NCBI GenBank assembly: GCA_017465625.1
Contig: JAFTVV010000030.1
Span: 1 to 64,000, forward strand
Source of the DNA: Oscillospiraceae bacterium
Lineage (GTDB): Bacteria > Bacillota > Clostridia > Oscillospirales > Oscillospiraceae
DNA: 64,000 nucleotides
Reading direction: 5' to 3'
The position numbers and the translations under genes were made by a program. The notes under the pieces are model-generated. The model worked only from the letters and a program-made list of their open reading frames with translations, did not search any database and was not told where the DNA came from. Position 1 is the first letter of the stretch. Every line of letters begins with the position of its first letter. Positions 52,495 through 60,761 of this stretch are shown one piece after another.

Positions 52495-54321
52495 ATGAAA
52501 AACCGTTACGTTGGAGATTATCCTGTAATTGGCATTCGCCCCATCGTTGATGGCCGCCGTGGCCCGATGATGCTCCGCGAATCTCTGGAGCCCATTGTCT
52601 GGGCGATGGCAAATGCCGCCAAGAAGCTGTTTGAGGAGAACCTGTTCTACTCCAACGGTGAGCCTGTAAAGGTCATTATGGCGGATACATGTATCGGTCG
52701 TGTGCCTGAGGCTGCCGCCTGTGCAAATAAGTTTAAAAAAGAGGGCGTGGATATCACCCTGTCCGTAACTCCCTGCTGGTGCTACGGCTCTGAGACCATG
52801 GATATGGATCCCACCACCATTAAGGGCGTATGGGGCTTTAACGGCACCGAGCGTCCCGGTGCGGTGTATCTGGCCGCTGTTCTGGCTGGTCACGCACAGA
52901 AGGGTCTGCCTGCATTCGGCATCTACGGTCACGAGGTGCAGGATCGGGATCAAATTACAGAAGTACCTGAGGATGTAAAGGAAAAGCTGCTGCGCTTTGG
53001 CCGTGCCGCACTGGCAGTTGCTACGATGCGCGGCAAGTCCTACCTGCAGATCGGCTCTCAGTGTATGGGTATTGCCGGCTCTATTATGGATCAGGACTTT
53101 ATGGAATCCTACCTGGGTATGCGTGTAGAGTCTGTGGACGAGGTGGAAATCCTGCGTCGTATGGAAGAGGGCATCTATGACGAGGAAGCCTTCCAGAAGG
53201 CACTGGCCTGGACCAAGGAGCACTGCAAAGAGGGTCGGGACGACAACCCCGAGTCCGTTTCCTTCCTGGGCAAGGAGCACAAGATCAAGTTCACTCCCGA
53301 AGAAAAGGAAAAGCAGTGGGAATTTACCGTCAAGATGTACTGCATCATCAAGGATTTGATGGCAGGCAACCCCAATCTGCCGGATAAGTTTGAGGAAGAA
53401 AAGGTTGGCCACAATGCCATCGCAGGTGGCTTCCAGGGTCAGCGTCAGTGGACCGACCACTGGCCCAACTGTGACTACCCCGAGGCACTGCTCTCCTCCA
53501 CCTTCGACTATGAGGGTGCTCGTGAGCCCTACACATTGGCTACAGAAAACGACGTGCTCAACGGCTTGGGTATGCTGTTTATGCGCTTGCTGACCCACCG
53601 TGCTCAGATTTTTGCTGACGTGCGTACATACTGGTCCGGCGAGGCAACAGAGCGTGTGACCGGCTACAAGCTGGAAGGCAAGGCTGCAGAGTCCAACGGT
53701 ATCATCCACCTGCTGAACTCCGGTGCTGCCTGCCTGGACGCCTGCGGTGAGTGCACCGACGAGAACGGCAATGCCATTATGAAGAAGTGGTGGGAAGTCA
53801 CCGAGGAAGACATCAAGAAGATGACCGATGCCACCGTATGGTGCGAGGCCGGCTTCGACAACTTCCGCGGCGGCGGATTCTCCAGCCACTACACCACCCG
53901 TGCTGAGATGCCCTGTACGATGATTCGTCTGAATCTGGTTAAGGGACTGGGCCCTGTTCTGCAGATTGCAGAGGGCTGGACCGTCCGTCTGCCGGACGAA
54001 GTTTCCGACAAGCTGATGGAGCGCACCAACCCCACTTGGCCCTGCACTTGGTTCGCACCCCGTTGCGACGGCAAGGAAGGCTCTCCCTTCAAGACTGCAT
54101 ACGAAGTGATGCAGAACTGGGGCGCAAACCACGGTGCTATTTCCTACGGTCACATCGGTGCAGACCTGATCACTATGTGCTCTATGCTGCGCATCCCCGT
54201 ATGTATGCACAACGTGCCGGAAGAGGACATTTTCCGTCCTGCCGCTTGGAACGCATTTGGTATGGACAAGGAAGGTCAGGATTACCGCGCCTGCGCAACC
54301 TACGGCCCGCTTTATAAGTAA
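52495..54321 (+). CDS. fucI: L-fucose isomerase
   Basis: This Mn-dependent enzyme converts L-fucose to L-fuculose (also D-arabinose to D-ribulose). The 608 residues match the family length. Three domains are visible: the N-terminal [14 protein letters not shown]; the middle GHEVQDRDQ and [11 protein letters not shown]; and the C-terminal region with [15 protein letters not shown] and [17 protein letters not shown] (metal and His). The ATG follows GGAGGAATATAT. It is followed by fucU. The dedicated kinase and aldolase of the E. coli fuc pathway are absent here. Confidence 0.96.
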   Translation: MKNRYVGDYPVIGIRPIVDGRRGPMMLRESLEPIVWAMANAAKKLFEENLFYSNGEPVKVIMADTCIGRVPEAAACANKFKKEGVDITLSVTPCWCYGSETMDMDPTTIKGVWGFNGTERPGAVYLAAVLAGHAQKGLPAFGIYGHEVQDRDQITEVPEDVKEKLLRFGRAALAVATMRGKSYLQIGSQCMGIAGSIMDQDFMESYLGMRVESVDEVEILRRMEEGIYDEEAFQKALAWTKEHCKEGRDDNPESVSFLGKEHKIKFTPEEKEKQWEFTVKMYCIIKDLMAGNPNLPDKFEEEKVGHNAIAGGFQGQRQWTDHWPNCDYPEALLSSTFDYEGAREPYTLATENDVLNGLGMLFMRLLTHRAQIFADVRTYWSGEATERVTGYKLEGKAAESNGIIHLLNSGAACLDACGECTDENGNAIMKKWWEVTEEDIKKMTDATVWCEAGFDNFRGGGFSSHYTTRAEMPCTMIRLNLVKGLGPVLQIAEGWTVRLPDEVSDKLMERTNPTWPCTWFAPRCDGKEGSPFKTAYEVMQNWGANHGAISYGHIGADLITMCSMLRIPVCMHNVPEEDIFRPAAWNAFGMDKEGQDYRACATYGPLYK

Positions 54322-54375
54322 TAAACCAAGGTGGCGGCCGTCAAAGCCGCCACCCATTTATAAGGAGAAACGCTT

Positions 54376-54825
54376 ATGCTGAAAAATATTCCCCCGATTC
54401 TCTCTCCGGAATTATTAAAGGTTCTGTGCGAGATGGGACATAGCGACCGCATCTGCATCGGTGACGGCAACTTCCCCGGTGCGGCAATGGCTAAGGCGAA
54501 AAATGCCATTTTCCTCCGTGCCGACGGTCACGGTGTGCCGGAACTGCTGGACACCATTTTGCAGGTGATGCCTTTGGACACCTATGTGGAAAAGCCTGCT
54601 GTTTTGATGGAAAAAATGGAATGCGACAAGGATTTGGACATTCCCGTTTGGAAGACTTATAAGGAAATCGTGGCAAAGCACGATGACCGGGGCGCGGATG
54701 CGGTAGGCAATATCGACCGCTTCAAGTTCTACGAGGAAGCCAAGGATTGCTATTGCATCCTCCAAACAGGCGAGACCGAAATTTACGCCAACATCATCCT
54801 CCAAAAGGGTGTTATTAAGGTCTAA
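54376..54825 (+). CDS. fucU: RbsD/FucU family sugar mutarotase (L-fucose mutarotase)
   Basis: A 149-residue cytosolic mutarotase that speeds anomer exchange of a pyranose. It starts MLKNIPPILSPELLKVLCEMGH, typical of RbsD/FucU; GDGNFPG and the C-terminal TGETEIYANIILQKGVI match the FucU branch. Adjacent to L-fucose isomerase, so FucU rather than RbsD is the better name. The ATG follows AAGGAGAAACGCTT, and a bidirectional terminator follows. Confidence 0.93.
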   Translation: MLKNIPPILSPELLKVLCEMGHSDRICIGDGNFPGAAMAKAKNAIFLRADGHGVPELLDTILQVMPLDTYVEKPAVLMEKMECDKDLDIPVWKTYKEIVAKHDDRGADAVGNIDRFKFYEEAKDCYCILQTGETEIYANIILQKGVIKV

Positions 54826-54862
54826 AGTCTGTTTGATTGCTGAAAGCTGCACATTAAAAAGA

Positions 54863-54898
54863 GCGCGTTGCTTCAAAATGAAGCAACGCGCCTTTTTG
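54863..54898. terminator. Bidirectional terminator between fucU and the barnase gene
   Basis: Perfect 13-bp stem GCGCGTTGCTTCA/TGAAGCAACGCGC with loop AAA, a T tract on the plus strand and one on the minus strand. Confidence 0.93.
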
Positions 54899-55636
54899 TC
54901 AATATAATCGGGTGAAGGAGCGATAGTGATCGCTGGTGTAGTAAACGATGCCGCTTTTGGTATAGACCAGCCGTTTACTGCCACGGCTGCCGGAAGTGGA
55001 ATAGAGCGTTCCAATATCGCATTCGTAATAGGTCTGACCACTGGGGAGCAATCCTTCGTTGTTGTAGAATCGGTCGCCGCCAATGCAGTAGCCCTTTTTG
55101 GATAACACCTTTGGTGCGGTGCTTCCAAAGCGGTTTTTTGCTTCATTTTTGGTAATGAAGTTGGCAGGCAGACGATGATAGGTGTGAATATAGGCCGCAA
55201 CCTCGTCTTTGTAGGTAAGACCGGTGGCAGGCGCTTCGGTAGGCTTTTCGGTAGGAGGCTCGGTAGGCTTCTGTGTAGGCGCTTGGGTGGGCGCTTCGGT
55301 AGGCTTTTCCGTAGGCGCTTCCGTCGGCACTGCTGTGGGTGCCTCGGTAGGCTTTTCTGTAGGTGCTTGGGTCGGTGCTTCGGTTGGTGCGGCTGTGGGC
55401 CTTTCGGTGGGCGCTTCGGTGGGTTTTTCCGTAGGTCTCTCCGTGGGCGCTTCCGTAGGTGGTTCGGTGACCTCTGCTTCTGTAGTATCCGGGACGGTTG
55501 TTTCCGGTGCAGTGGTCTGAGCCACGATTTGCGTTGCCACCTGTGTGGTTTCCGGAAGCTGTGCGTTTTGCACACCGCAGCCTGCCATAGACAGCAGCAG
55601 TAATAAGGCTAAAAATAAAGACGTCAGTTTTTTCAT
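54899..55636 (-). CDS. Barnase-type ribonuclease displayed as a lipoprotein on a Pro-Thr stalk
   Basis: The 245-residue protein begins with a signal ending in the lipobox LSMAGC (Cys20), then about residues 55-136 of [PT(E/Q/A)x] repeats with a 12-bp DNA period. The C-terminal domain (about 137-245) is barnase-like: IHTYHRLPANFITK, IGGDRFYNNEG and the catalytic set E205, R218, R222 and H237, equivalent to E73, R83, R87 and H102 of barnase; the R222-H237 spacing equals that of barnase. A cysteine pair is present. It is predicted to be a cell-surface RNase, active against nearby cells or extracellular RNA. It is co-transcribed 22 bases after a barstar gene, its inhibitor. Confidence 0.9.
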   Translation of the reverse strand: MKKLTSLFLALLLLLSMAGCGVQNAQLPETTQVATQIVAQTTAPETTVPDTTEAEVTEPPTEAPTERPTEKPTEAPTERPTAAPTEAPTQAPTEKPTEAPTAVPTEAPTEKPTEAPTQAPTQKPTEPPTEKPTEAPATGLTYKDEVAAYIHTYHRLPANFITKNEAKNRFGSTAPKVLSKKGYCIGGDRFYNNEGLLPSGQTYYECDIGTLYSTSGSRGSKRLVYTKSGIVYYTSDHYRSFTRLY

Positions 55637-55658
55637 TTCTCTATATTCCTTCGGTACA

Positions 55659-55931
55659 TTATGGTGTCATCATGATGGATAGGCAGGGATTTTCCTGACA
55701 GGCCTGACGAAATACGTAAAGCAGTTTTCCGCACCAGTCTCCAACAGCGTAATGCAGGGCGTGGAAGTTTGTGAGGGTGAGCTGGGTTTGCTCATCCATG
55801 TCGGTCAGACAGTCGAAAAGGGCATCTAAGTTGTGGCCGTAATAATCGGGGAAAGAGAGCGCCTGTGCCAATGCCTGATGGACGTCGGCAGGGGTGTGCA
55901 GCGCTTCGCAATCGATGGTAACATTCTTCAT
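55659..55931 (-). CDS. Barstar family ribonuclease inhibitor
   Basis: This 90-residue cytosolic protein binds and blocks the barnase encoded downstream. The core FPDYYGHNLDALFDCLTDM aligns with barstar YYGxNLDALWD: Tyr29, Tyr30, Asn33, Asp35 and Asp39 equivalents are kept, and W38 is F. It protects the cell before export of the lipoprotein. It is the first gene of the two-gene unit, with a promoter at 55967-55995 and ribosome site AGGAGCACAAT. A classic toxin-immunity order (immunity gene first). Confidence 0.9.
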   Translation of the reverse strand: MKNVTIDCEALHTPADVHQALAQALSFPDYYGHNLDALFDCLTDMDEQTQLTLTNFHALHYAVGDWCGKLLYVFRQACQENPCLSIMMTP

Positions 55932-55966
55932 ATTGTGCTCCTGAAATTGAAATACATAACTTATAT

Positions 55967-55995
55967 ATTATAGCCTACCACCACGGGAAAGTCAA
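55967..55995 (-). promoter_or_regulatory. Promoter of the barstar-barnase operon
   Basis: On the minus strand: TTGACT, 17-bp spacer, TATAAT preceded by GGC, about 35 bases before the barstar start. Confidence 0.85.
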
Positions 55996-56027
55996 CGAGA
56001 ACCCCCAAAATCCACGTTTACAGGGAG

Positions 56028-56702
56028 TTATTCCAACACCGCTTTCAGCTTTTGCAAGGCCTTTTTTTCAATACGGCTGACGTAACTGCGGCTGATGCCG
56101 GTGTGCTTTGCCACATCCCGTTGTTTAAGCGGTGTGCCGCCGCCTAATCCATAGCGCAGAGTAATGACCTGCTTTTCCTGCGGAGTGAGTACGCTGTCTA
56201 TGGCGCTGAGCATTTTTCGGATATCCTCCCGATTGCTGATGCGCTCCAATAAATCCTCGTCCTGCGCCACCACATCCATCAGCGACAGTGCCGCACCGTC
56301 TCCTGCGGTCTCAATGTAATCGGACAAAGAGACATCCTGACTGCTCTTTTTCTGACTGCGAAAATACATCAGAATTTCATTTTCCACACAGCGTGCGGCA
56401 TAAGTACCCAACCGTGCCCCTTTGGAGGGGTCAAAGCTCTCAATGCCCTTGATGAGTCCGATGGTGCCGATGGAAATTAAATCCTCCTGATCGGCACTTT
56501 GGGCGTAGTATTTTTTCAGTACGTGGGCAACCAAACGGAGATTGTGCTCAATCAGCACATTGCGTGCCTGTAGATCTCCATTTTTAAACTGTGCGATATA
56601 CTGCTCTTCCTCCTGGTGCGTCAGTGGTCGGGGAAAGCTTCCCGAGCCTAACTGCAGTGCAAACATCAATCCGCTGACGATGAGCCAGACGGCGGCGATC
56701 AT
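56028..56702 (-). CDS. sigK: RNA polymerase sporulation sigma factor SigK (pro-sigma-K)
   Basis: This late mother-cell sigma factor drives spore-coat genes. The 224 residues are uninterrupted. A hydrophobic pro-sequence of about 20 residues (AAVWLIVSGLMF) is followed by region 2 (EHNLRLVAHVL, EDLISIGTIGLIKGIESFDPSKG, TYAARCVENEILMYF) and region 4 (HTGISRSYVSRIEKKALQKL), all near-identical in pattern to Bacillus SigK. I chose the ATG at 56702 behind GGAGGTGAGGC rather than the TTG at 56717. No skin-like insertion is present. It marks the organism as a spore former or its recent descendant. Confidence 0.95.
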   Translation of the reverse strand: MIAAVWLIVSGLMFALQLGSGSFPRPLTHQEEEQYIAQFKNGDLQARNVLIEHNLRLVAHVLKKYYAQSADQEDLISIGTIGLIKGIESFDPSKGARLGTYAARCVENEILMYFRSQKKSSQDVSLSDYIETAGDGAALSLMDVVAQDEDLLERISNREDIRKMLSAIDSVLTPQEKQVITLRYGLGGGTPLKQRDVAKHTGISRSYVSRIEKKALQKLKAVLE

Positions 56703-56887
56703 ACGCCTCACCTCCAATATACTCTATTGCCCCCTGCCAGTCCTTTTTCCATCCCGCGCAATATAACGCAAATCAGCCCAAGCGGACGAACGAAAGCCGT
56801 ATACCATAAAGTAGCACCCCATACAACAGATCCATTTTCGTCCGCAAGATTTTCTGCGAAATTTTTGTAAACAATTGCAAAAAGCAA

Positions 56888-56917
56888 TTGGCACGAGAGA
56901 AAAGCCTCTCGTGCCAA
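56888..56917 (-). terminator. Terminator of the six-gene defence-like cassette
   Basis: Perfect 12-bp stem TTGGCACGAGAG/CTCTCGTGCCAA with loop AAAAGC, followed on the minus strand by TTGCTTTTTG. It lies 27 bases past the last stop. Confidence 0.85.
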
Positions 56918-56943
56918 GCCATTGTTTCTAATGATACATTCAC

Positions 56944-57798
56944 TTAATCTGTCAAAGAAAATTTTGGATTAGTTAATACAATTTCAACGATATCAGAAAA
57001 GCAAGAAATGACATTGTATTTTGTTATGGGTGCTGCTCCCGGATGGCCAGAGTGGCATCTCATATCAAAGCAACTTGCAAGCCGAGTTCTTTCGTTTGAA
57101 TCAATTAATTGCATTCCTTCTATAACCCATAATACATCATTGTCAAAAGCCGTTCGTAATTCACTCAAGCTTTGTATGGTATACTCTTTTGAAAACCTCT
57201 TGAATCTACCCGACGTCTGGTTCTTCATTTGCGTTGACGTACTATTAAACACATTAAAGCCAATCTTTTCGATGACCTTATGAATTCTATCAATGGCAGC
57301 GCACCACAACAAGACTGTGGCAGCCTTCAAATAACCACTTTCCCAGCATCCCAAAGCTTCTGTTAGATATTCGTTTTCATCTGAATCAGAAATTTTATTC
57401 AAAAGTGTATGTACTTCTTCACTGAACTGGTGATGATCTGTTTCAGCGGTTTCGATGGCATCGGTTTGCAAAAAGATTACTATACTATCATTGAAATCGG
57501 ACGCTATAATATCAAACTGTTTACTGTATGATGTTCTTCTGCTCACAGAATCCGAAAGTTTCAATATGGAACGAAATGCATGATCATATTTTTCTAACTG
57601 TTCTTTCAATACTCCATAGTTTACTAATTGTTTTGATAGTGATTCAAACCAACAACTAGCTATCTGTTGGTATGTGTTTCTCTCTGCGTCACTATTAATA
57701 TTTACAGAAGAGCCTTTTTTCAAGAGTGTTCTAGCATTTTTAATATCGTCCCAAAGGCTTTTTGCCGACAAAGTTATATCTTTAATCGACATAATCAT
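56944..57798 (-). CDS. Uncharacterised helical protein with HEPN-like R-x4-H motif, sixth cassette gene
   Basis: A 284-residue mostly helical protein I do not assign to a named family. Near the C-terminus, in a helix-rich context, is DMRCHSGHPGA, which contains R-x4-H, the motif of HEPN-superfamily RNases common in abortive-infection toxins. The start overlaps the preceding stop as ATGA; an ATG at 57792 has a better-spaced AAAGGTGA and is an alternative. It is clearly AT-rich compared with sigK next to it. A role as an RNase effector is inference and needs a profile search or a mutant. Confidence 0.65.
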   Translation of the reverse strand: MIMSIKDITLSAKSLWDDIKNARTLLKKGSSVNINSDAERNTYQQIASCWFESLSKQLVNYGVLKEQLEKYDHAFRSILKLSDSVSRRTSYSKQFDIIASDFNDSIVIFLQTDAIETAETDHHQFSEEVHTLLNKISDSDENEYLTEALGCWESGYLKAATVLLWCAAIDRIHKVIEKIGFNVFNSTSTQMKNQTSGRFKRFSKEYTIQSLSELRTAFDNDVLWVIEGMQLIDSNERTRLASCFDMRCHSGHPGAAPITKYNVISCFSDIVEIVLTNPKFSLTD

Positions 57799-58445
57799 TC
57801 ACCTTTCACCAAATCAAGAAGAACTTTCGCCAACTCCTTTTTTCCTTCTGCCGAAAGAGAAATATTTTGCGTTTTATCGTATTTTTCAGGCCACGCTTCC
57901 CAATAATCAGTATTAGATTTAAAGTACGAAGTGAAATTTTTGGCGTTATAACATTTCATAGTATTACATCTTGCTCGTACGACCTCACAATTAAAGGACA
58001 TCTCGCCATTATTGTCAGAAAACGAATTCTCAAAGGCAGTGAGCAAAGCGAGTCTTATCTGACATTCGGACATATTTGTACTGTTAAGAGTTTCGTAGAG
58101 CGGCATAAGTTTGCCATCTTCTTTGTAATAGAGATAATTAATATTTTCAATTGTAATTCCGTTACTGTTTAAAAAACGTTGAATTTTTACATGAAAATCT
58201 TTCGTTGTAATTTCTGTGTTATGATTCTCCGATTCCCCATTATCATTTTCAGAAACTGTCGTATCAGCAATATTGCTATTTGCCTCTACATCCGATGTGC
58301 ATTTGCTTGGAGCAGTAGCAGAACCCTTCTTTGCATTCAAGAAATTCTCTAAAAGTAGTTCAAAACATTTTTCTTGCAGGGCCTCGGGACATTGTTTTAC
58401 AATTTCAATAATTTCTTTGATTTCCGATTTCAACATTTGATACAT
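57795..58445 (-). CDS. Uncharacterised cassette protein (fifth gene)
   Basis: A 216-residue protein from the ATG at 58445, chosen because AGAGGAAATCATTT precedes it; a GTG at 58490 is less likely. The N-terminal ~40 residues (LKSEIKEIIEIVKQC) are helical, followed by a Ser/Glu/Asn-rich linker (about 45-90), and a C-terminal domain (about 95-216) with SFNCEVVRARCNTM and a late charged helix. No family is recognised; it is not enzymatic by motif. Overlap with the next gene by 4 bases makes them a coupled pair. It may be a regulator, adaptor or antitoxin. Confidence 0.65.
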   Translation of the reverse strand: MYQMLKSEIKEIIEIVKQCPEALQEKCFELLLENFLNAKKGSATAPSKCTSDVEANSNIADTTVSENDNGESENHNTEITTKDFHVKIQRFLNSNGITIENINYLYYKEDGKLMPLYETLNSTNMSECQIRLALLTAFENSFSDNNGEMSFNCEVVRARCNTMKCYNAKNFTSYFKSNTDYWEAWPEKYDKTQNISLSAEGKKELAKVLLDLVKGE

Positions 58446-58493
58446 AAATGATTTCCTCTCTTTTATAACTCTTATTTTCTGATTAGCCACCTA

Positions 58494-59588
58494 CTACTGA
58501 TTTCCCTTTTTGAGATTGCAATCACGGCAGAGCATTTGGCAATTCTCGGGTGTTGTGTGTCCGCCCTTAGACCAGGCTTTAATATGGTCCGCGTGCATTT
58601 CCTCGAAGTCAAATTCCTCTTCGCAAATTGCGCACTTGTGATTTTGCTTTTCATAAGCAGCAAGGGCATCACGGCGATCGAAAGCACGAATAGAAAGCTT
58701 CTTTTCTTCCCCGGTCAGTAAGTACTCATAAATTCCGGATTTCTTCGTCACATCTTCGTCGCCCATAAGACGCTGAATCTCTAATTCAAGAGCTTTGGGA
58801 TCAAGATCTGTGCGCTTGCCGTGTTCGTTATAATACAAGCCCCAAGGTAATCCCTTCATTTCTTTGCGCTTCTTCGGGAAAATGGCTTGTACCCAATCGA
58901 TAACCGAACGGAAATAATTCCAAAGTGTTACGGCACTCGGGTCGTGCTGGTGCTCCGACATATAGCCTTCGATGGTTTTACCCTCGGCACTTGCCGCCCA
59001 AAGTATAGCTGTTTCAAGATACTCCTGACGAATGCTTGAACCCTTCAAATAGTCACCGGCAAGCGCATCTGCCGCGCAACCCGTTTTGGAGAAGTATCTT
59101 TTGGCATCGGAAGTCCAAGAGCCTGCATACACCGCATTCCGCAATTCCTGATCGGTCAGTTGCTCACCTGCTATATTAATAATTCTAAACCAGTCAAGTT
59201 TTTCACTGTCCGTTCCGTCACATACATAAACAAATAACGGATAATCCAAAATTTTTTTCTTAACGTCGGCAGGTAAATTGTAGAAGTATTTATCATCTAC
59301 AGAGAAAGACCCATCCACGTACTCGCAAAGAGAAATTGTTCTTTGCTGTCCGTCAAGCACTTCGTATGTATCCTCGCCGGTTTTGCACCAGTAGAGTACA
59401 TTTAACGGAAGACCTTTAAGTACGGTACGAATAACCTCGTCACGTTGCGCATCCTTGTAAACAAATTCACGCTGGTATTTGGGTCTAATATCCAATCTTT
59501 CATCATAACCGACGACACCCTCCTCGGCATCGTTAAAATATCCTTCACAGACTTCACCGACTGTTATTTTTCTTTCTTCAATAATCAT
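58494..59588 (-). CDS. DUF262 (ParB/GmrSD-like) protein with C-terminal HNH nuclease
   Basis: A 364-residue predicted nuclease. The N-terminal DUF262 domain has PKYQREFVY and EVLDGQQRTISL, the D-G-Q-Q-R-T nucleotide-binding signature of GmrSD-type restriction enzymes. The C-terminal ~60 residues form an HNH motif: CAICEEEFDFEEMHADHIKA, with the H-N-H residues in ADHIKAW...HTTPENCQMLCRDCN and two CxxC zinc pairs. It overlaps the methyltransferase stop by ATGA, which suggests a methylase-nuclease partnership. GmrSD acts on modified DNA; here a nearby methylase could either protect or mark. Confidence 0.86.
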   Translation of the reverse strand: MIIEERKITVGEVCEGYFNDAEEGVVGYDERLDIRPKYQREFVYKDAQRDEVIRTVLKGLPLNVLYWCKTGEDTYEVLDGQQRTISLCEYVDGSFSVDDKYFYNLPADVKKKILDYPLFVYVCDGTDSEKLDWFRIINIAGEQLTDQELRNAVYAGSWTSDAKRYFSKTGCAADALAGDYLKGSSIRQEYLETAILWAASAEGKTIEGYMSEHQHDPSAVTLWNYFRSVIDWVQAIFPKKRKEMKGLPWGLYYNEHGKRTDLDPKALELEIQRLMGDEDVTKKSGIYEYLLTGEEKKLSIRAFDRRDALAAYEKQNHKCAICEEEFDFEEMHADHIKAWSKGGHTTPENCQMLCRDCNLKKGNQ

Positions 59589-60760
59589 TTGTTTACCTCC
59601 TCGGGATGTTTGTTGCGAATAAATATTCTTGCGTAGGTGGAGTGAACAACCTCGTCGTTAAGCACAAAGTAATTTCCACTTTTGGGCTTTCCTCTTAGTA
59701 CAGGATTGCCATTAATCTTTCCACCGCCAGAACCCGTTTTCGTTCCGTTCTGCCTTGTTTCTTCGTAATCCTTATAGTTCTTTGTCGTCTTAATTCCTGC
59801 AAGATAGTCTTTGCCATTTACCAAGCCTACAATCTCAAACTGGTCGGGATTATATTTGTACATAAACGTTATCGGAACACCCATTACGCCTGTAAAATCA
59901 CACGGAATATCAGCCGTTTTTGATACTTCAATAGCATCATAATTATCGTACCCCGGATATTCAGAAATGTTGTACCGTCTAACAAGGATCATCTCTTCGT
60001 GGCGCTTGCGGATATCCAAGTTAGTAAACCAAGCGATATTACCAAGGGATCTCCACTTCTGTCCATCTTCGTCCACCCAAAATCTCGTTTCACGTGCTTC
60101 AAAGTATTCGGGTACTCTGAATGACATATCTCCATTGCCATAACCTAACCATACTTTGTTCTGCATCAGTAGCGGGAAAAATTCTTTATAAGTTATCGCA
60201 TTCTGACTTCCAATTATTATAAAATGCTTGTTGTGCTCGAGAAGCGTTGACACATATTCCCGGAACAGGGAAAAAGGCGGGTTAGTAACCACGATATCAG
60301 ATTCATCCATAAGTGCAAGGCATTCTTCCGATCTGAAATCGCCATCGCCGGTCAACTCGACAAGTTCATTAACTCCATTCTTAAACAGCTCTGCCACATC
60401 AAGCATATCAACACCACCATCGCCGGTTTGGTCGTATACTTGAGTAACGATAGCTTTATATGGCTTGTTGGCGTTTTCTTCACCTGATCCAAGAACATCA
60501 AACAAGGATAACTGCTGATTTGCGATGGGAGAACCGGAATAGCAAGTTGCAATCAATTTTTTAATTCCCAGTCGATTGAAATTCAAAACGAAGTATTTGA
60601 AAAAGTTGCTTTCAAACGGATCATCACAATTACACAGAATTGTTTTTCCTCTAAAGTGCTGTTTATAGTGACGTAATTCCTTTTCAATATCTGTAAGTTG
60701 TGTGTAGAATTCATCTTCTTTGGCACGTACAGCTGCCTTTAAACTTTTATTTCCCGCCAT
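59585..60760 (-). CDS. Adenine-specific DNA methyltransferase, EcoRI-methylase type
   Basis: A 391-residue SAM-dependent N6-adenine methyltransferase. The catalytic motif IV is VTNPPFSLF; upstream are LCNCDDPFESNFFKYF and LTGDGDFRS. The C-terminal FMYKYNPDQFEIVGL matches EcoRI-methylase family proteins. It has no restriction partner of the EcoRI type next to it, but a DUF262-HNH gene overlaps it. It begins 1 base after the upstream gene stop. The base usage is more AT-rich than the flanking chromosome. Recognition site unknown. Confidence 0.86.
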   Translation of the reverse strand: MAGNKSLKAAVRAKEDEFYTQLTDIEKELRHYKQHFRGKTILCNCDDPFESNFFKYFVLNFNRLGIKKLIATCYSGSPIANQQLSLFDVLGSGEENANKPYKAIVTQVYDQTGDGGVDMLDVAELFKNGVNELVELTGDGDFRSEECLALMDESDIVVTNPPFSLFREYVSTLLEHNKHFIIIGSQNAITYKEFFPLLMQNKVWLGYGNGDMSFRVPEYFEARETRFWVDEDGQKWRSLGNIAWFTNLDIRKRHEEMILVRRYNISEYPGYDNYDAIEVSKTADIPCDFTGVMGVPITFMYKYNPDQFEIVGLVNGKDYLAGIKTTKNYKDYEETRQNGTKTGSGGGKINGNPVLRGKPKSGNYFVLNDEVVHSTYARIFIRNKHPEEVNK

Positions 60761-60761
60761 T

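Noticed and set aside
52441..54357. 638-codon minus-strand frame opposite fucI
   Set aside because: FucI is unmistakable on the plus strand with a ribosome site.
55224..55480. Regular short repeats suggesting a CRISPR array
   Set aside because: The 12-bp period has no spacers and stays in frame as the Pro-Thr stalk of the barnase lipoprotein.
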